6,150 nt of DNA from Silvanigrellales bacterium (GCA_028285285.1 JANQPW010000474.1:1-6150), one strand, 5' to 3'; positions 1 to 5,761 are shown, counted from the stretch's first letter. The notes: generated by a model from the letters alone, not told the origin. Program-made: numbers and translations.

Positions 1-2
1 AG

Positions 3-914
3 GCGTGTGAAGGTCAAGCAAAAATCGAGATCATCGACAGTTTTCTTTCGGAAACGGCAGCCCTTGGGTTTGAGTATGGCTACGCCACACGCAACCTCAG
101 TGCCCTCACAGTTTGGGAAGCGCAGTTTGGAGACTTCTGCAACGGCGCACAGGTGATCATTGACCAGTTTTTGGTGAGCGGTGAGAGCAAATGGGGCCAA
201 AGCCAGGGCTTGGTTTTGTTGCTTCCCCACGGCTATGAGGGCCAAGGCCCAGAACACTCCAGCGCCCGTTTGGAGCGCTTCTTGCAGTTGGCCGCAGAGG
301 GCAACATTCAAGTTTGCTACTTTACTCGCATCTCACAGCTTTTCCATGCTCTGCGGCGTCAGGTGAAACGGACCTTCCGCAAACCCCTTGTGGTCATGTC
401 ACCCAAGAGCTTTTTGCGAAACGCACGCGCTTCCGTTTCCTTCAAAGCCCTCTGCGAAGGAGGTTTGCAGGAGATCTTGCTCGACGATCGTGAGCTCGAA
501 GCCGAAGGGGTCGAGCGCATCGTGTTGTGTAGCGGCAAGATTGCACTCGACTGCTTTGCTCATGCCAGCACTCAAAAAGACAAAGACAGCTCAAAAACTA
601 GCAAAACAGCCATTGTGCGTATTGAGCAACTCTATCCACTCCACGCCGAAAAACTCAAAGAAGCGCTGTTGCGCTACCCGAAAGCCAAGCGTTTGTATTG
701 GGCCCAAGAAGAACCACAGAACATGGGTGCCTATTTCTCCATCCGTGAAGAACTGGAAAACGTGGCGCGTGAATTGAAGTTTAAAGGCGGGATTTCCTAC
801 ATTGGTCGGGGTCGTCGGGCAAGCCCCGCTGTGGGCTATTCAAAGGTTCATGCCCAGGAACAAGCCGCTCTCCTGGAAGCCGTCTTTTCAGCTAAAGAAG
901 AGACGAAGATCTAA
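3..914 (+). CDS. sucA: 2-oxoglutarate dehydrogenase E1 component, C-terminal part (5' end outside window)
   Basis: This is the thiamine-diphosphate-dependent E1 subunit that decarboxylates 2-oxoglutarate and passes the succinyl group to the lipoyl arm of E2 in the TCA cycle; it is cytoplasmic. The reading frame is open from base 3, well upstream of the first ATG, so the gene enters from the left; the 303 residues seen are about the last third of a protein usually near 930 residues. Family hallmarks appear in order: FEYGYATRNLSALTVWEAQF, then NGAQVIIDQF, LPHGYEGQGPEHSSARLER, LRRQ followed by RKPLVVMSPKS, the C-terminal domain motifs VLCSGK, IVRIEQLYPL and QEEPQNMGAY, and GRGRRASPAVGYSKVH near the end. 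Two oddities are a Lys/Ser/Thr-rich insert just before the IVRIEQLYP motif and TRISQLFH where relatives usually have a TPAQ-type sequence. The stop is TAA at 912-914. No sucB follows; the next genes are convergent. The assignment is very secure. Confidence 0.97.
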   Translation, partial: ACEGQAKIEIIDSFLSETAALGFEYGYATRNLSALTVWEAQFGDFCNGAQVIIDQFLVSGESKWGQSQGLVLLLPHGYEGQGPEHSSARLERFLQLAAEGNIQVCYFTRISQLFHALRRQVKRTFRKPLVVMSPKSFLRNARASVSFKALCEGGLQEILLDDRELEAEGVERIVLCSGKIALDCFAHASTQKDKDSSKTSKTAIVRIEQLYPLHAEKLKEALLRYPKAKRLYWAQEEPQNMGAYFSIREELENVARELKFKGGISYIGRGRRASPAVGYSKVHAQEQAALLEAVFSAKEETKI

Positions 915-941
915 AGAAAACCAAAAGCAGGAGTGAAGAGG

Positions 942-978
942 GGAAGCTCATTCGACGACCCGAATCAAAAGCTCTTCC
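942..978. terminator. Weak imperfect inverted repeat between convergent genes, possible terminator
   Basis: Arms GGAAG (942-946) and CTTCC (974-978) flank an inner pair ATTCG (950-954) and CGAAT (961-965) with a 6-base loop, separated by an unequal internal loop. It sits where the sucA and membrane-protein reading frames meet and overlaps the last codons of the latter. There is no T-tract on either side, so it is a poor intrinsic terminator. The position, not the structure, is the main reason to list it. Confidence 0.2.
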
Positions 979-1630
979 GTGAACCCGGTGCTTGGGAAGG
1001 TTGAGTCAAGCCATGGAGAGCCACAGCCGGCTCATCTCGGCCTTCATCTGCTGAGTCAACACCCGAGCTTTCCGGAACGTGGCCCTTGAGGCTGCCATGC
1101 TCGACTTCTTCCTCTCCCGAGGAGTCGGGGCTTGGGCTGCGCAACACAAAACTCTCCTCACTGGCCTGGCCAAAGGTCTGCACCTGACGATCAAGGACCT
1201 CCCGCAACAAAAAGTCGGCCCTGAGGCTGAGCTGATCGCGCTCAATTTGGAGTTTGAGTTGACACTCTTTTAGATAGCCCAGCAACGCTCCCACCATCAC
1301 ACAAACGATGAGCGTGAGACAGATCAAGGCCACGGTCGCAGGCTCTACATATTGCACGAAAGGAAGTGGTTTTTGCCCATCTTGCAAACGATGGGCCTGG
1401 GCATCCAGAAAGAGACCCAAACCCCAAAACACGGCACTCAGCGGAGCACCAAAAATGACCAAGGTGGAAAACACCCCTTTCAAAAGGGGCCAGCGGGTTC
1501 CTGCTTGAGCCACCAGAATACGTCGATGATGCCTTGGGTAAACGTTTTTCACAAAGCTCTCAAACGGATGACTGAGGGGTTGACCCTGTGAATGACCTTG
1601 TGAATGATTTTGAGGTTGGCTTTGGGACAC
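965..1630 (-). CDS. Hypothetical two-helix membrane protein with coiled-coil and acidic Ser-rich tail
   Basis: I do not recognise this family. The frame is open back to 1717, but the start chosen is GTG at 1630-1628 because AAAGGAG lies six bases upstream (1637-1643), overlapping the stop of the preceding gene; this gives 221 residues. Residues 1-35 are polar, with a tandem HSQG repeat (9-16) and a basic HHRR (34-37) that favours a cytoplasmic N-terminus. Membrane segments are about 49-75 and 97-120. Residues 121-152 alternate charged and Leu residues and look like a short coiled coil (KECQLKLQIERDQLSLRADF). Residues 153-221 are Ser/Pro/Glu/Asp-rich and probably disordered. Both ends would be cytoplasmic (inference). 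It lies 16 bases downstream of the acyltransferase and is likely cotranscribed, so a role at the membrane near lipid synthesis is possible but unproven. That it is a gene is fairly sure; its function is unknown. Confidence 0.75.
   Translation of the reverse strand: MSQSQPQNHSQGHSQGQPLSHPFESFVKNVYPRHHRRILVAQAGTRWPLLKGVFSTLVIFGAPLSAVFWGLGLFLDAQAHRLQDGQKPLPFVQYVEPATVALICLTLIVCVMVGALLGYLKECQLKLQIERDQLSLRADFLLREVLDRQVQTFGQASEESFVLRSPSPDSSGEEEVEHGSLKGHVPESSGVDSADEGRDEPAVALHGLTQPSQAPGSRKSF
1583..1606. repeat. Tandem 12-base direct repeat encoding HSQG-HSQG
   Basis: Two adjacent units, ACCCTGTGAATG (1583-1594) and ACCTTGTGAATG (1595-1606), differ at one base. On the minus strand they encode HSQG twice near the N-terminus of the membrane protein. 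The unit keeps the reading frame, so copy-number change would lengthen or shorten the polar N-terminal tail without frameshift. Confidence 0.75.
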
Positions 1631-1636
1631 GAAACT

Positions 1637-1643
1637 CTCCTTT
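1637..1643 (-). promoter_or_regulatory. Shine-Dalgarno site that sets the start of the membrane protein
   Basis: On the minus strand this reads AAAGGAG and is six bases before the GTG at 1630. The alternative starts, GTG 1717 and ATG 1657, have no comparably placed site and would overlap the upstream gene. It overlaps nothing but the end region of the acyltransferase reading frame and the 16-base gap. Confidence 0.8.
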
Positions 1644-1646
1644 GAT

Positions 1647-3002
1647 TTACCGAGCATGCCGCAAGGGAAGTGCTGGATTTTGGTCCGATTTCTCAATACT
1701 CCGGAAAACAGATTCACTAAATAGGTTCCATTCCTCCATCACTTCCGACCAAGCTCGGGGGTGCAAAAACCGCAACCGTGCGAGTTTCCAGTAACCCGGG
1801 AAAGGACTTGCCCGCTCGCTCACAAGCATTGAGCCCAGGAGGGTGAGCACTGCAAACACAGCTCCGCCCACGAACAACCACCCAAAAGAGCTGATGTCAA
1901 ACAGATATTCCCCAGTATAAGCGGCCAGAAACCCAAGGCCAATGATCCAAAGCACAAAAAGATAGCTCGCATGCGCAATCTTCATTGTGGCCACAACGTC
2001 GCGCTCGTTGGTGGAAAGCCGAGCGAGCACATCACACAGACGATACGGAAGGATCCAAGTGGCCGTGGAAACGGACTCGATGGGAACACTCACCAAAAAG
2101 TGCACCAGACCATGACTGAGCAAGATCCAAAAAAACGAGCGCCGCCTCTCGTTACTCTCTCCCCAAATGAGCTGAGAGGGCGCCACGCGCATTGCCAAAA
2201 GCAGACGCCGCATGGTCTGGGCTCGACTCATAAAGTCGGCATTCTCTTGAAAACGAGGAAAGTACTCCTCTTGGAAAATTCGGAACTCGCGGGGGCTGTG
2301 AGGTTTTCTCCCATATGCCGTTTCAAACAAAAACAGGCAGTTGCGCTTATCTTCCCAGGTCTCAAACTGGGCTAAACCCTCCTTGAGAGACACTTCTAGA
2401 GCACGGTTGACGTCGTCTGGTTTCATATCGGTGTGATTGACGACGACCGGCTGACAAAAGTAGATACCCAGGTCAGAGCGAAACTCATCTTTCTCAAAGT
2501 AGTCGATGGCCACGGGTTGGATCACACACTCGAAACCCTCACGATTAGCCCTTTCAACGGCCTCAAGGGCCATGCGAGAAGCTCCGCTGCGCAACCGATG
2601 CAGATGGGGATCATCATGGCTCACCCCTTCAGGGAAGATGAGCAAACAGTCTCCCTCAACCAACGCTTGAGCACTCTCCCGAAAGGCGGATTGGTTCAGC
2701 TTTCGGCGCTGTTCATCATCGGGGCCTTCATCTTTCCCCTTGGCCAGCATGTCTTGAGCGCGATAGACGGGAATGGCCCTCACGTTCTTCAGCATGGGCT
2801 TCATCACCGGGTGATCCCAAAGCGTGTGCTTCGCCACTGGTCGCAGTTGCACGGGAGAAAGTCCAAAGAGGATGGCCGGATCCACAATGGCACTGGTGTG
2901 ATTCGAAGCCCAGATGCAGGAACCTCCCATGTAGGGCTGCCCTGACACATAGACGTTGCCAAAGAAGCCGTATGACGAAATCCGGGCAATGGCTCTGAGC
3001 AT
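1647..3002 (-). CDS. PlsC/Gat1-like glycerolipid acyltransferase with membrane C-terminal half
   Basis: The protein probably moves an acyl chain onto glycerol 3-phosphate or a lysophospholipid at the inner membrane (family knowledge; exact substrate unknown). The start chosen is ATG 3002-3000, behind GGAGG at 3007-3011; the frame runs open to 3188, but the extra 62 residues are Arg-rich and resemble nothing in the family. The 451-residue product has the catalytic block SNHTSAIVDP (33-42; His35 and Asp41, the HX5D spacing of the NHPN-LIDP subgroup), FPEGVS (123-128) for phosphate binding, RLRSGASRMALEA (136-148), and QPVAIDYFEKDEFRSDLGIY (162-181), like the VPVGLNYF-FRS segment of Gat1-type enzymes. 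The second half has hydrophobic stretches near 291-312, 345-363 and 373-394, suggesting about three membrane helices. The 221-residue membrane protein follows 16 bases downstream. Catalytic residues are intact, so it is probably active; acyltransferase identity is secure, substrate is not. Confidence 0.9.
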   Translation of the reverse strand: MLRAIARISSYGFFGNVYVSGQPYMGGSCIWASNHTSAIVDPAILFGLSPVQLRPVAKHTLWDHPVMKPMLKNVRAIPVYRAQDMLAKGKDEGPDDEQRRKLNQSAFRESAQALVEGDCLLIFPEGVSHDDPHLHRLRSGASRMALEAVERANREGFECVIQPVAIDYFEKDEFRSDLGIYFCQPVVVNHTDMKPDDVNRALEVSLKEGLAQFETWEDKRNCLFLFETAYGRKPHSPREFRIFQEEYFPRFQENADFMSRAQTMRRLLLAMRVAPSQLIWGESNERRRSFFWILLSHGLVHFLVSVPIESVSTATWILPYRLCDVLARLSTNERDVVATMKIAHASYLFVLWIIGLGFLAAYTGEYLFDISSFGWLFVGGAVFAVLTLLGSMLVSERASPFPGYWKLARLRFLHPRAWSEVMEEWNLFSESVFRSIEKSDQNPALPLRHAR

Positions 3003-3006
3003 CTTT

Positions 3007-3011
3007 CCTCC
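3007..3011 (-). promoter_or_regulatory. Shine-Dalgarno site that sets the acyltransferase start
   Basis: On the minus strand GGAGG sits four bases (AAAG) before ATG 3002. It supports the internal start over the longer frame beginning at 3188. The conserved acyltransferase block begins only about 30 residues after this start, which is a normal lead for the family. Confidence 0.8.
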
Positions 3012-3023
3012 ATTTAGGGCAAT

Positions 3024-3040
3024 GCCCCTGGGGCGCGCCC
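3024..3040. repeat. GC-rich overlapping palindromes in acyltransferase leader
   Basis: GCCCC-T-GGGGC (3024-3034) overlaps the perfect 10-base palindrome GGGCGCGCCC (3031-3040). On the minus strand they lie 22-38 bases upstream of the acyltransferase ATG, inside its probable 5' leader or promoter. Alternative pairing of GGGC (3017-3020) with GCCC (3024-3027) would bring a small hairpin to within a few bases of the Shine-Dalgarno site. The dyads are visible; any regulatory role is inference. Confidence 0.4.
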
Positions 3041-3198
3041 GCAACTCTGCTGAGAGCATCTTACAACAGCTTGAGGTCAGCCAGATTTCAGCAATTTGGC
3101 GCGACCAAGAGACTTGAAAAGAAAGCCGTTCGCGCGCATGTTGAATTTCCCGGGGCACAGTTTGCCGCCTCTGCAATGCCCTTGCCACACGACCAGAA

Positions 3199-3224
3199 CC
3201 TCACGGTCTGCGCCACCGGTGAGG
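3199..3224 (+). promoter_or_regulatory. Hairpin upstream of the esterase operon
   Basis: CCTCAC (3199-3204) pairs with GTGAGG (3219-3224), and the inner GGT (3205-3207) pairs with ACC (3215-3217), leaving one bulged G and a 7-base loop. This gives a nine-pair stem that ends seven bases before GGA of the likely Shine-Dalgarno sequence (AAGGA, 3229-3233). It may be a 5' leader hairpin or an operator dyad. No T-run follows, so it is not an intrinsic terminator. Confidence 0.35.
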
Positions 3225-3243
3225 CGAAAAGGAAAGAAAGAGC

Positions 3244-3948
3244 ATGAACCGAGAGCAACACCAAACAGCCCACACCCTCCAATGGACTCAGTCGGGCGAA
3301 CAACGCACGGCACAGCTCCCCTTGGAAGCCTTTGCCCACCCCAACGGGGAGAACATCCGCTCACTGCTTTTCCTGACCCATGGATTTGGAGACAATGCTC
3401 AAAACTTTGGAATGTTGGCCCCGGAGCTCAACCTTCCGGGTGCTCTTTGTGTGAGCCTAAACGGCCCCAAAAGCCACCCCCAAATGGCGGCCATGGGTGG
3501 GCGCATGTGGTTTGATCTCTTCTCTGAACCCTGGACAGACCTCAATTTGGGTTGTGAAAAAGTAAAAGAGTGCGCCGAGCGGCTCCAACAGGCCACTGGT
3601 GTTCCCAGCCATCGAGTGGCCTATTTGGGTTTTTCGCAAGGGGGCTGTGTGAGCCTGCTTGCAGGCCTCGGCTCTTCCACTCCCCCTGCAGGAGTCGTCT
3701 CCCTTTCGGGATTCCTTATGGGGGCCCACACGCTCAGCGCCGAAACTCCTTCTCAAAGAGGCGTTCCCCTGTTTTTAGGGCACGGCACCCAAGATGAGGT
3801 CGTGCTGCCGCTCTGGCATTTCGAGACCCATGAGCGCCTGAAAGAACTGGGATTTGAGAAAATCAAAGCGGAGACTTATCCTGTTGCCCATTCATTGCAC
3901 ACACGCGAACTCGCTGATGTGAGGCAATTCCTTTTGGAGGTGCTTTGA
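3244..3948 (+). CDS. Alpha/beta-hydrolase esterase (phospholipase/carboxylesterase family)
   Basis: The 234-residue product is a serine hydrolase of the Abhydrolase_2 (carboxylesterase/acyl-protein thioesterase/lysophospholipase) family, which cleaves carboxylic or thioesters; the natural substrate cannot be read from sequence. HGFGD (46-50) supplies the oxyanion-hole region, GGRMWFDL (85-92) matches the family's RxWFD segment, GFSQGG (129-134) is the nucleophile elbow with Ser131, GHGTQDEVV (179-187) carries Asp184, and AHSLH (215-219) carries the probable catalytic His216. Length is typical (about 200-230). No signal peptide is seen, so it should be cytoplasmic. The ATG at 3244 has a modest AAGGA ten bases upstream. 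It is the first gene of the four-gene operon; its TGA stop overlaps the TTG start of hflX. The family is secure; a link to the acyltransferase transcribed divergently is only a thought. Confidence 0.93.
   Translation: MNREQHQTAHTLQWTQSGEQRTAQLPLEAFAHPNGENIRSLLFLTHGFGDNAQNFGMLAPELNLPGALCVSLNGPKSHPQMAAMGGRMWFDLFSEPWTDLNLGCEKVKECAERLQQATGVPSHRVAYLGFSQGGCVSLLAGLGSSTPPAGVVSLSGFLMGAHTLSAETPSQRGVPLFLGHGTQDEVVLPLWHFETHERLKELGFEKIKAETYPVAHSLHTRELADVRQFLLEVL
3936..3940 (+). promoter_or_regulatory. Shine-Dalgarno site for hflX inside the esterase gene
   Basis: GGAGG lies within the last codons of the esterase and four bases before TTG 3945. It supports the unusual TTG start and suggests that ribosomes ending the esterase can restart directly on hflX. 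Confidence 0.8.
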
Positions 3949-5438
3949 GTAAAAAGCTCATACCCGACGCACGATCGGTCGACTTTCAAACAGATGATAT
4001 CTCTCAGCTCAGCGACGTAGAAAAGGGCATTGCCGTTGAGCTTGCCCGGCGACGGGTCGAAACGCGCACAGAAGGTGGGCTTCGAGCTTATGTTATCGGT
4101 GTTGAGTCTCCCGACACTGATCTTCATGAAATGAAGGAGAGCCTCTCCGAGCTGGGAGCACTCATTCGCTCCCTCGGTGATGACGCCGTGGGAGTGACCG
4201 TGCAAAAGCGGTCAAAGATCACGCCGGCCACCTACATTGGAAGTGGAAAAGCAGCAGAAATCAAACAACGCTGCGCCAACCTTGGAGTGGACTATGTCGC
4301 CTTTGACACGGAGTTGAGCCCCACCCACGTGCGGAACCTTGAAAAGATCATCGAACGGCCCGTGCTTGATCGCACGGAGGTGATCTTGCAGATCTTTCGA
4401 AAAAACGCCAAGACCAAAGAAGCTCAAACCCAGGTTGAAATCGCTCGATTGGAATACCTTCTTCCCCGCATCTCCAATTCGTGGATTGCTTTTGAACGCC
4501 AGCGAGGCGGCAGCGGGGGAAGCGCGCGCACCCGGGGCGCGGGTGAAGCCCAGCTTGAACTGGATCGCCGAAAAATGCGCGACAAGATCTCCTCTTTGCG
4601 CAAAGAGCTCGACAAGATCCGGACGGAAAAACTCACGCAGCGCAAGAGTCGTCGGGCTGAGTTCAACGTGGTGCTGGTTGGGTACACAAATGCGGGTAAA
4701 ACCACACTCATGAACGCTCTCACCGACAGCAATCTATCGGCAAAAAACGCTCTCTTTGAAACTCTCGACTCTTCGGTGCGCACTCTCAATGTGTCTCACA
4801 ACCCCAAGATCCTCATCACCGACACAGTGGGTTTTATTCGCCACTTGCCACACTCTCTGATCGCCAGCTTCCAAAGCACCCTCGACGAAACGGCAGACGC
4901 AGACCTGCTGCTGCATGTGGTCGATGTGAGCCATCCTCATTTCAAAGATCACATCGAGATCACCAACGAAGTCTTGCGAGGAGTGGGTGCCGGCGACGTT
5001 CCTCGAATCTTCGTCTTCAACAAGCTCGACGACTTAAGAGGTGAACCTCGTCTTGCGCGGATCTTGGCGCGTTCCTACCCCAACTCTGTGGTGTTGTCGG
5101 CCCGCGACCCCAGCGACGTTGAAAAACTGCTGCTGCACATCCAAGACTTTTTTGTGCAAAACATGACCGAAGCTCATGTGCAGGTGAGCTACGATCATGC
5201 TCGACTGCTCGGTCTCATCTACGCCCATGCAAGGGTGATGTCTGTTGACTGGGAAGATGACCTGGCTCACTTCCACATTCGAGCCACCAAAGACTTTCTG
5301 AAAAAACACTTCCCCGAGACCTTAGACAGCTCCGATAAGACTCCCTCGGCTCAGGAGCCAAGTGAAATCTCAGAAGAGGAGTCTGTGTCGCAACGTTGGT
5401 CTAGCGGTGCGTTTAGTTTTGAAAGGAGCAAACCATGA
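3945..5438 (+). CDS. hflX: Ribosome-associated GTPase HflX
   Basis: HflX binds the 50S subunit and splits stalled or hibernating ribosomes in the studied bacteria; it is cytoplasmic. The 497 residues exceed the roughly 430 of the E. coli protein. Domains in order are a unique N-terminal extension (1-60), the HflX N-domain (about 62-150, with ATYIGSGKAAEI and DTELSP), a helical linker domain (151-232) containing ERQRGGSGGSARTRGAGE, and the G domain: G1 GYTNAGKTT (246-254), G2 Thr273 in FETLDSSVR, G3 DTVGF (293-297), G4 NKLD (359-362) and G5 SAR (385-387). A short C-terminal domain reaches about 457, followed by a Ser/Glu-rich tail. All GTP-binding motifs are intact. The start is TTG (3945) behind GGAGG, overlapping the esterase stop by TTGA; the stop overlaps the next ATG by ATGA. 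The Gly-rich linker is longer than the usual GGIGLRGPGE type. Confidence 0.97.
   Translation: MSKKLIPDARSVDFQTDDISQLSDVEKGIAVELARRRVETRTEGGLRAYVIGVESPDTDLHEMKESLSELGALIRSLGDDAVGVTVQKRSKITPATYIGSGKAAEIKQRCANLGVDYVAFDTELSPTHVRNLEKIIERPVLDRTEVILQIFRKNAKTKEAQTQVEIARLEYLLPRISNSWIAFERQRGGSGGSARTRGAGEAQLELDRRKMRDKISSLRKELDKIRTEKLTQRKSRRAEFNVVLVGYTNAGKTTLMNALTDSNLSAKNALFETLDSSVRTLNVSHNPKILITDTVGFIRHLPHSLIASFQSTLDETADADLLLHVVDVSHPHFKDHIEITNEVLRGVGAGDVPRIFVFNKLDDLRGEPRLARILARSYPNSVVLSARDPSDVEKLLLHIQDFFVQNMTEAHVQVSYDHARLLGLIYAHARVMSVDWEDDLAHFHIRATKDFLKKHFPETLDSSDKTPSAQEPSEISEEESVSQRWSSGAFSFERSKP
5422..5428 (+). promoter_or_regulatory. Shine-Dalgarno site for the 108-residue gene
   Basis: AAAGGAG lies in the final codons of hflX and six bases before ATG 5435. 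This near-ideal site is strong support that the small downstream frame is translated. Confidence 0.8.
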
Positions 5439-5761
5439 GTGCACATAAAGCATCAAAGAGAGTCCAGGAAAAGATAGCAACTCTGCGCAAACTTGAAACT
5501 CAACTGGGTCATCTTCCTCCCGACGAGTGGGCTTTAAAAGAGCTCAGCAAACGCAGCAACAGCTCCGAGTATGCCGCACACTCAAAGCAGCTGGAGCAAC
5601 AAACCGAAACACTTTTTGGGGAGATCTGCGAAGATCTGAGTGCTGCTGGATTTTCTCCCACGGCCATTGCTGAAACCATCAATGCCGATCTCAAGTATGA
5701 GGGAGGCCCCCGCTACTGTGACGAGACCGAAGTGAAAGAGTGCCTGGAAAATAGCCGATGA
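5435..5761 (+). CDS. Hypothetical 108-residue soluble protein between hflX and murB
   Basis: I do not recognise the family. Its start is ATG 5435, overlapping the hflX stop as ATGA and preceded by AAAGGAG; its stop overlaps the murB ATG in the same way, so it is very likely a translated member of this operon. The protein is charged, with no membrane segment or signal peptide. Residues 1-65 are rich in Lys, Glu, Gln and Leu and probably helical. Residues 66-87 (DLSAAGFSPTAIAETIN at 67-83), then GGPRY and VKECL, vaguely recall the helix-turn-helix region of serine recombinases and related DNA-binding proteins (G-S-x-x-x-I-A-x-x-L-N), but there is no catalytic domain and the likeness could be chance. 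Cys residues are at 65, 95 and 103, too scattered for a clear metal site. It is a real gene with high likelihood and unknown function. Confidence 0.82.
   Translation: MSAHKASKRVQEKIATLRKLETQLGHLPPDEWALKELSKRSNSSEYAAHSKQLEQQTETLFGEICEDLSAAGFSPTAIAETINADLKYEGGPRYCDETEVKECLENSR

Larger units (their letters stand above)
3003..3243. promoter_or_regulatory. Divergent intergenic region, expected promoters of two operons
   Basis: These 241 bases separate the leftward acyltransferase and rightward esterase starts, so both promoters should lie here (inference from layout). I found no convincing -35/-10 pair. The best plus-strand candidate is TTGAAA at about 3114 with CATGTT 17 bases further on, which is a poor -10. 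Visible structures are the palindrome GGGCGCGCCC (3031-3040), a small hairpin before the acyltransferase, and a hairpin before the esterase. Open frames crossing the region are out of frame with any recognisable family and look spurious. Confidence 0.5.

Noticed and set aside
1631..1717. Longer membrane-protein start at GTG 1717 or ATG 1657
   Set aside because: Both overlap the upstream acyltransferase gene and lack a well-placed ribosome site. GTG 1630 has AAAGGAG at ideal spacing in the gap between genes.
1971..2945. Plus-strand open frames across the acyltransferase (1971-2375, 2433-2945)
   Set aside because: Their translations resemble no protein family, and they lie opposite a clearly conserved gene, so they are antisense shadows.
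3096..3108. Short dyad TTGG-CGCGA-CCAA as a possible operator
   Set aside because: Four-base arms with a five-base spacer are expected by chance in a region this size, and no matching second copy was seen.
3114..3142. Candidate sigma-70 promoter TTGAAA with CATGTT 17 bases on
   Set aside because: The -10 matches only three of six consensus positions and the area is otherwise featureless, so a firm promoter call is not justified.
3003..3188. In-frame 62-residue extension of the acyltransferase up to 3188
   Set aside because: It is Arg-rich and matches no family feature. A strong GGAGG directly precedes the internal ATG at 3002, and the conserved acyltransferase block begins soon after it.
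3096..3515. Plus-strand frame of 139 residues over the divergent region and esterase start
   Set aside because: It is Pro/Arg-rich, has no ribosome site and overlaps the well-supported esterase in another frame.
5668..5755. Serine-recombinase-like helix-turn-helix in the 108-residue protein as evidence of a mobile element
   Set aside because: Only a loose residue pattern is shared, no catalytic domain or flanking repeats exist, and the gene is embedded by overlaps in a housekeeping operon.
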